Assembly: GCA_022800315.1 (NCBI GenBank)
Contig: JAAWQC010000001.1
Coordinates: forward strand, 62,001 to 126,000
DNA from: Clostridiales bacterium
GTDB taxonomy: Bacteria; Bacillota; Clostridia; Oscillospirales; Acutalibacteraceae
Length of the DNA stretch: 64,000 bases
Direction: 5' to 3'
Under the pieces are notes generated by a model that saw only the letters and a program-made list of their open reading frames with translations, searched no databases and was not told where the DNA came from. Position numbers and translations under genes: made by a program. Each line of letters starts with the position of its first letter. The stretch's first letter is position 1. Below are positions 60,203-64,000 of the stretch, piece by piece.

Positions 60203-61745
60203 TGAGGTGAAAAACGGAAAAGCGCCGTTTTTCGGCGTCCAGCTCCGGCTGATGCTGGGGCTTTTTCTCGTTTTCGCCGTGAGTCTGGCGGCGGTCAACC
60301 TCATCGTTACCAACCAGATCGAGCAGACCTATGAAGAGCAGATCGGCAACGACCTTCAGGACCTGAGGGCCAACGCCGTGATCTATACCCGCCAGCTGCT
60401 GGTATCGGGAGGGCTCAACAACGAGGAAGAGGGTTTTCACGATATCGCGCCGGATATCCTGGGACAGTTCCTGTCCACAGGATATGAGCGGATTGCGGCC
60501 TATACCACAGGCGGAATCCTCATCGACCGGACACAGGACGACCTGTTTGGCGACGGGGTGGGGGACGATTTGCAGCAGGCGGTAAACGGCCGTTCCGCCT
60601 TTACCCTCATCCACGGCGCGGGCGGTCGCATGGACGCCCAGTTTTCCTGCCTGGTGGAAATCGAGGGCAAAACCGTGGGTATCCTGCGGTTCGATCTGGA
60701 TTACACCGCCCGTCGTCAGCAGGGTGAGGCGCTCAGCCGTCTCGTGTTCCTGGTGACCTTCATCGTGTTTCTCATCACCTTTTTTGCGGTGGAGGTGATG
60801 GCCCGCAGCGTCACCCGTCCCGTCCTGGCACTGGCCCATCACACCACTCGGGTGGCGGAAGCGTCCCGGGGGGAGGCCCGCAGCGAAGGCGTGTCGGCCG
60901 CCGAACTTCCCCCGACTCCTGAAGAGGTGGAAAAGCTGGAGCTGCGCCGGGACGAAATCGGGCGGCTGGCGGTCAATTACGACCGCATGCTGGAAACGAT
61001 ACGGGAGCAGCTGTCCCGCATCCGCCGGGACCGCGACCGGATACAGGAGCTGTACCGCGAAAAACAAGAGCTGTTCAACAACGTCACCCACGAGCTGAAG
61101 ACTCCTCTCACCACCATAAAAGGATATGCCGACCTGCTGGAGCAAAGCGGTGGAAAAGACCCCATACTGTTTCAAAAAGCGATGCGCCATATCACGGAGG
61201 AAAGCCAGCGCCTGCACGAGATGGTGGTGCACCTGTTGGAGATGGCTGATCGGCCCGAAGGGGAGACCGCCAGTAAAACCGACCTGTCCGCCATTGTCCG
61301 CAGCGCGGTGGACGCGCTGGAACCGAAAGCCCGTCGCTACGGCAATCAATTTTTGCTGGAAGGATCCCGCGCTGCTACGGTCAGGGGCTATGCCGGCCGC
61401 CTGCGGGAACTGGTCATCAACCTGCTGGACAACGCGGTCAAGTACGGCGAGCCGGGCGGCGATATCCGCGTCTGCCTGCTGACTGACGGCGACAAGGTAC
61501 GCCTGACTGTTACGAACGGAGGGAAAGGACTGACCGCCCAGCAGATCGAGCAGATTTTCAATCCCTTCTTCCAGGCGGATAAAACCGCCCCGCGTGAGCC
61601 GGGCAGCGCCGGCCTCGGCCTGGCTATCTGCCGTAAAATCGCCGAGGAGCACGGCGGCGAAATCACCGTACAAAGCACACCGGGGGTCAGTACGGCTTTT
61701 ACCGTGACTCTGCCCCTATACGAGGAGGGGGAAGGACAGGGATGA
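60192..61745 (+). CDS. sensor histidine kinase
   Basis: HAMP-like linker, FNNVTHELKTPLTTIKGYADLL, LVINLLDNAVKYGEPGG, GSAGLGLAICRKIAEEHGG. Confidence 0.97.
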   Translation: MRHDEVKNGKAPFFGVQLRLMLGLFLVFAVSLAAVNLIVTNQIEQTYEEQIGNDLQDLRANAVIYTRQLLVSGGLNNEEEGFHDIAPDILGQFLSTGYERIAAYTTGGILIDRTQDDLFGDGVGDDLQQAVNGRSAFTLIHGAGGRMDAQFSCLVEIEGKTVGILRFDLDYTARRQQGEALSRLVFLVTFIVFLITFFAVEVMARSVTRPVLALAHHTTRVAEASRGEARSEGVSAAELPPTPEEVEKLELRRDEIGRLAVNYDRMLETIREQLSRIRRDRDRIQELYREKQELFNNVTHELKTPLTTIKGYADLLEQSGGKDPILFQKAMRHITEESQRLHEMVVHLLEMADRPEGETASKTDLSAIVRSAVDALEPKARRYGNQFLLEGSRAATVRGYAGRLRELVINLLDNAVKYGEPGGDIRVCLLTDGDKVRLTVTNGGKGLTAQQIEQIFNPFFQADKTAPREPGSAGLGLAICRKIAEEHGGEITVQSTPGVSTAFTVTLPLYEEGEGQG

Positions 61746-63001
61746 AAAACAGAAAACGAAAGATTCGAAACCTGCTGCGTGTCGTCTGCTTTGGGACGGC
61801 GGTTTGCCTCGCGCTGACCTCCTGTTCCCTGTCGGAATATCCCAAAACCATCCTGCTCGATGACAAGGCGGATTCTCCCGCGCCGGTGGAACCGGGTGCC
61901 TTTCGTTATGAGATGAAAAAGATGTACCAGCAGGAGACGGTCAGGCTTCACATCCCCAGCGCATCCGCCGTGGAATGGACGCCCACCGGAGACAACCGCC
62001 TCGTGCGGGTTTCTCAGGGTGAAGAGGGAGAACTGATATTCAACACGGTGGATTACCGCTACGGCTTTTACGAACCGCTGGCCAGCTTTTCCGGGGATGA
62101 ATTCAGCAGCTATTCCCTCTCGCCCGGCGGACAATGGGTTGTGCTGAAAAAGGCGGCGGTCGGTCAGCCCTCCAGCCTTTTGCTGCGGTCCCTCAATTTG
62201 AACGAAGAGGCGGAGACCCTCCATTCGCTGAATACAAGCAGCAGCGCCGACCTGTCCCTGACCGCGTTCTGGTCCCCCAACGGCCGCTACTTCGCGACCA
62301 TTGACTGGGGAGACGAGACCTGGGGCCTGCCCGGGGAGGGGGACCGAGGCACCCTGTACGTCTACGACTGTCAGGAAAAGATACTGCTGAACCGGCGAAG
62401 CGTTTACGCGCCGCGGACAGACTACCGGGGCGTGCTTTCCAACGACGGGCAGTATCTGTTTGCCGCCAGCGTAATAGAAAAAGATGACAATGCCTATTTC
62501 TGGTTTACCAGTGAACCGACCGAAATGACCGAACCAGACCCGAATACAGCGCCCGGCCTGCTCTCCTTCGACGCGCCCGTCCGATCCATCGCCTATACCG
62601 AACGGGAGGGCATCCCCACCTTTTTATACACCACGCCGCAGATGATCGGCCAGGTGACCATCACCAACAGCGTGCTGGAAATGAGCCGTCTCAAGTCGGT
62701 GCCCCGGCCCCGTGAGATTGCCGTGACAGCCGATGGGACGGCGGTGGCCTATCTGAAAGAAACCGGCAGCGGCAAGGCAGATATCTACCTCTCCGCCCTG
62801 GCCGCCGACGGCCTGTCGGAGGGCAGCCTGCTGTATAAAGAGGTGGATCTTCAGACGTCCCTGTGCTTCGGCTCCCACGACCGGTGCCTGCTGGCTGAAA
62901 CGGTTTCGGGGAACCTGTCGTACGACATGGGGCTCGCTGCCGAGGGCGGGACTGCCAAATGGGGCTGGCTGTCCTCTTCTCTGGTCATCGAACTGCAATG
63001 A
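61742..63001 (+). CDS. TolB/beta-propeller-like lipoprotein downstream of the two-component system
   Basis: Lipobox LALTSCSLSEYPK; segments SYSLSPGGQWVVL, SLTAFWSPNGRYFATI; ATGA overlap with kinase stop. Confidence 0.7.
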   Translation: MKNRKRKIRNLLRVVCFGTAVCLALTSCSLSEYPKTILLDDKADSPAPVEPGAFRYEMKKMYQQETVRLHIPSASAVEWTPTGDNRLVRVSQGEEGELIFNTVDYRYGFYEPLASFSGDEFSSYSLSPGGQWVVLKKAAVGQPSSLLLRSLNLNEEAETLHSLNTSSSADLSLTAFWSPNGRYFATIDWGDETWGLPGEGDRGTLYVYDCQEKILLNRRSVYAPRTDYRGVLSNDGQYLFAASVIEKDDNAYFWFTSEPTEMTEPDPNTAPGLLSFDAPVRSIAYTEREGIPTFLYTTPQMIGQVTITNSVLEMSRLKSVPRPREIAVTADGTAVAYLKETGSGKADIYLSALAADGLSEGSLLYKEVDLQTSLCFGSHDRCLLAETVSGNLSYDMGLAAEGGTAKWGWLSSSLVIELQ

Positions 63002-63072
63002 CGGGGAAATCCCCGTTGTAATTTTCCATCGGGATGTGTATAATGAGGGAAAACGTTAAGGGAGGGCTGCTG

Positions 63073-64000
63073 GTGATAAAACGATGGATCACGGCAGCCC
63101 TTTCCTGTTTGTTATGCCTGCTGCTTCCCTTCGGTAACCCGGCAGCGGCGGAAGGGGCGGCTCCGCAGACCTCTGCGCCCCGTGTGCTGCGGGTAGCTTT
63201 CCCCCTGCAGAAGGGGCTGTCCGAGAGGGACGAGGACGGGAATCCCTTCGGCTATTCTTACGAATATTTGCAGGAGATCGCCCAGTATACCGGCTGGGAA
63301 TACGAGTTCGTCACCCTGGAGGGCGATATCAACCAGTCCCTGACTGGTATGCTGGATATGCTGGCACGGGGCGAACTGGACCTGATGGGCGGCATGGCCC
63401 TCGGCTCCGGCGCCGAGGAGCTGTACGATTATGCCAGCTACAGCTATGGCAACGCCTATTCCGTCCTGCTGGTGAGCGAGGAAAACCCCGTACTCAATGA
63501 GTCGAATCTGCAGGACCAGCAGGTGCTGCGGGTAGCGGTTTTACGGCAGGCGGAGAAAAAAAAGGACGCGCTGCAGAAATACGCCGACGCCAGCGGCATT
63601 AAGCTGGAGATGGTGCCCTGCGATACGCAGGAGGAACAGATAGAGGCCCTCCATAACGGCCGGGCTGACGCCCTGCAGGAGATGGATCTCAATCCGGTGG
63701 ATAACACCCGGGTGGTGGCGCGCTTCAACCCGACACCTTATTACCTAGCCACCACCAAGGGAAACGCGGAGGTCCTCAACCTGCTCAACAGTACCATTGC
63801 CAAGATCAACGAAGCCGATCCCTATTTTTCCATTGATCTATACGAACGCTTTTTTAACAAGCCGACCGAGAGCCTTTACCTGACCGAAGACGAACGCGCC
63901 TTTATCGAACAGATTGGTACGCTGAAAGTGGCGGTGCTGCGCGACAAGGCCCCTATCCAGTATCTCGATGGGGAAACCGGTGAATTCCGCGGCGTGTCCC
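63073..64000 (+). CDS. transporter substrate-binding (SBP_bac_3-like) domain protein, at least two tandem SBP domains, truncated by window edge
   Basis: GTG start after GGAGGG; signal peptide VIKRWITAALSCLLCLLLPFGNPAAA; LRVAFPLQKGLSERDEDGNPFGYSYEYLQEIAQYTGW and second start LTEDERAFIEQIGTLKVAVLRDKAPIQYLDGETGEFRGVS. Confidence 0.8.
   Translation, partial: MIKRWITAALSCLLCLLLPFGNPAAAEGAAPQTSAPRVLRVAFPLQKGLSERDEDGNPFGYSYEYLQEIAQYTGWEYEFVTLEGDINQSLTGMLDMLARGELDLMGGMALGSGAEELYDYASYSYGNAYSVLLVSEENPVLNESNLQDQQVLRVAVLRQAEKKKDALQKYADASGIKLEMVPCDTQEEQIEALHNGRADALQEMDLNPVDNTRVVARFNPTPYYLATTKGNAEVLNLLNSTIAKINEADPYFSIDLYERFFNKPTESLYLTEDERAFIEQIGTLKVAVLRDKAPIQYLDGETGEFRGVS

Noticed and set aside
59898-62224. 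591-aa and 278-aa minus-strand ORFs
   Set aside because: Antisense to the response regulator/histidine kinase genes, which have clear catalytic motifs.

Overview
A 64 kb Firmicutes/Oscillospiraceae-like chromosomal segment. Most of it is GC-rich housekeeping sequence: secA, nrdJ, fhs, rsmI, holB, ricT/PSP1, darA, alr, LCP and an amino-sugar catabolic cluster. Two AT-rich accessory blocks stand out. (1) At 1-3.4 kb there is a small RiPP-like locus. It holds an ABC exporter (truncated by the window edge), a radical SAM/SPASM maturase (one-base frameshift), a short Cys-rich precursor absent from the ORF track (CPPGCDTNCGCQVRCGCKGGC, regular Cx3Cx3CxCx3CxCx3C spacing) and a divergent nucleotidyltransferase-like gene (one-base frameshift). 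(2) At 9.2-22.5 kb there is a complete codirectional phosphorothioation modification/restriction operon, dptF-dptG-dptH-dndB-dndC-dndD-dndE, with no dndA. A 24+24 bp near-perfect palindrome sits between the restriction half and the modification half. Other points of interest: a secreted CHAT/caspase-like protein in an operon with a membrane-anchored protein that has a paralog nearby; tandem NrdR-box-like sites 42 bp apart upstream of nrdJ; duplicated 18-bp operator-like sites between a divergent pair that includes an HTH regulator; a 151-bp TIR-bounded MITE-like element; and four genes each apparently disrupted by one homopolymer base, which needs read-level checking. All calls come from reading the sequence and the translated ORFs. 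No database search was possible.
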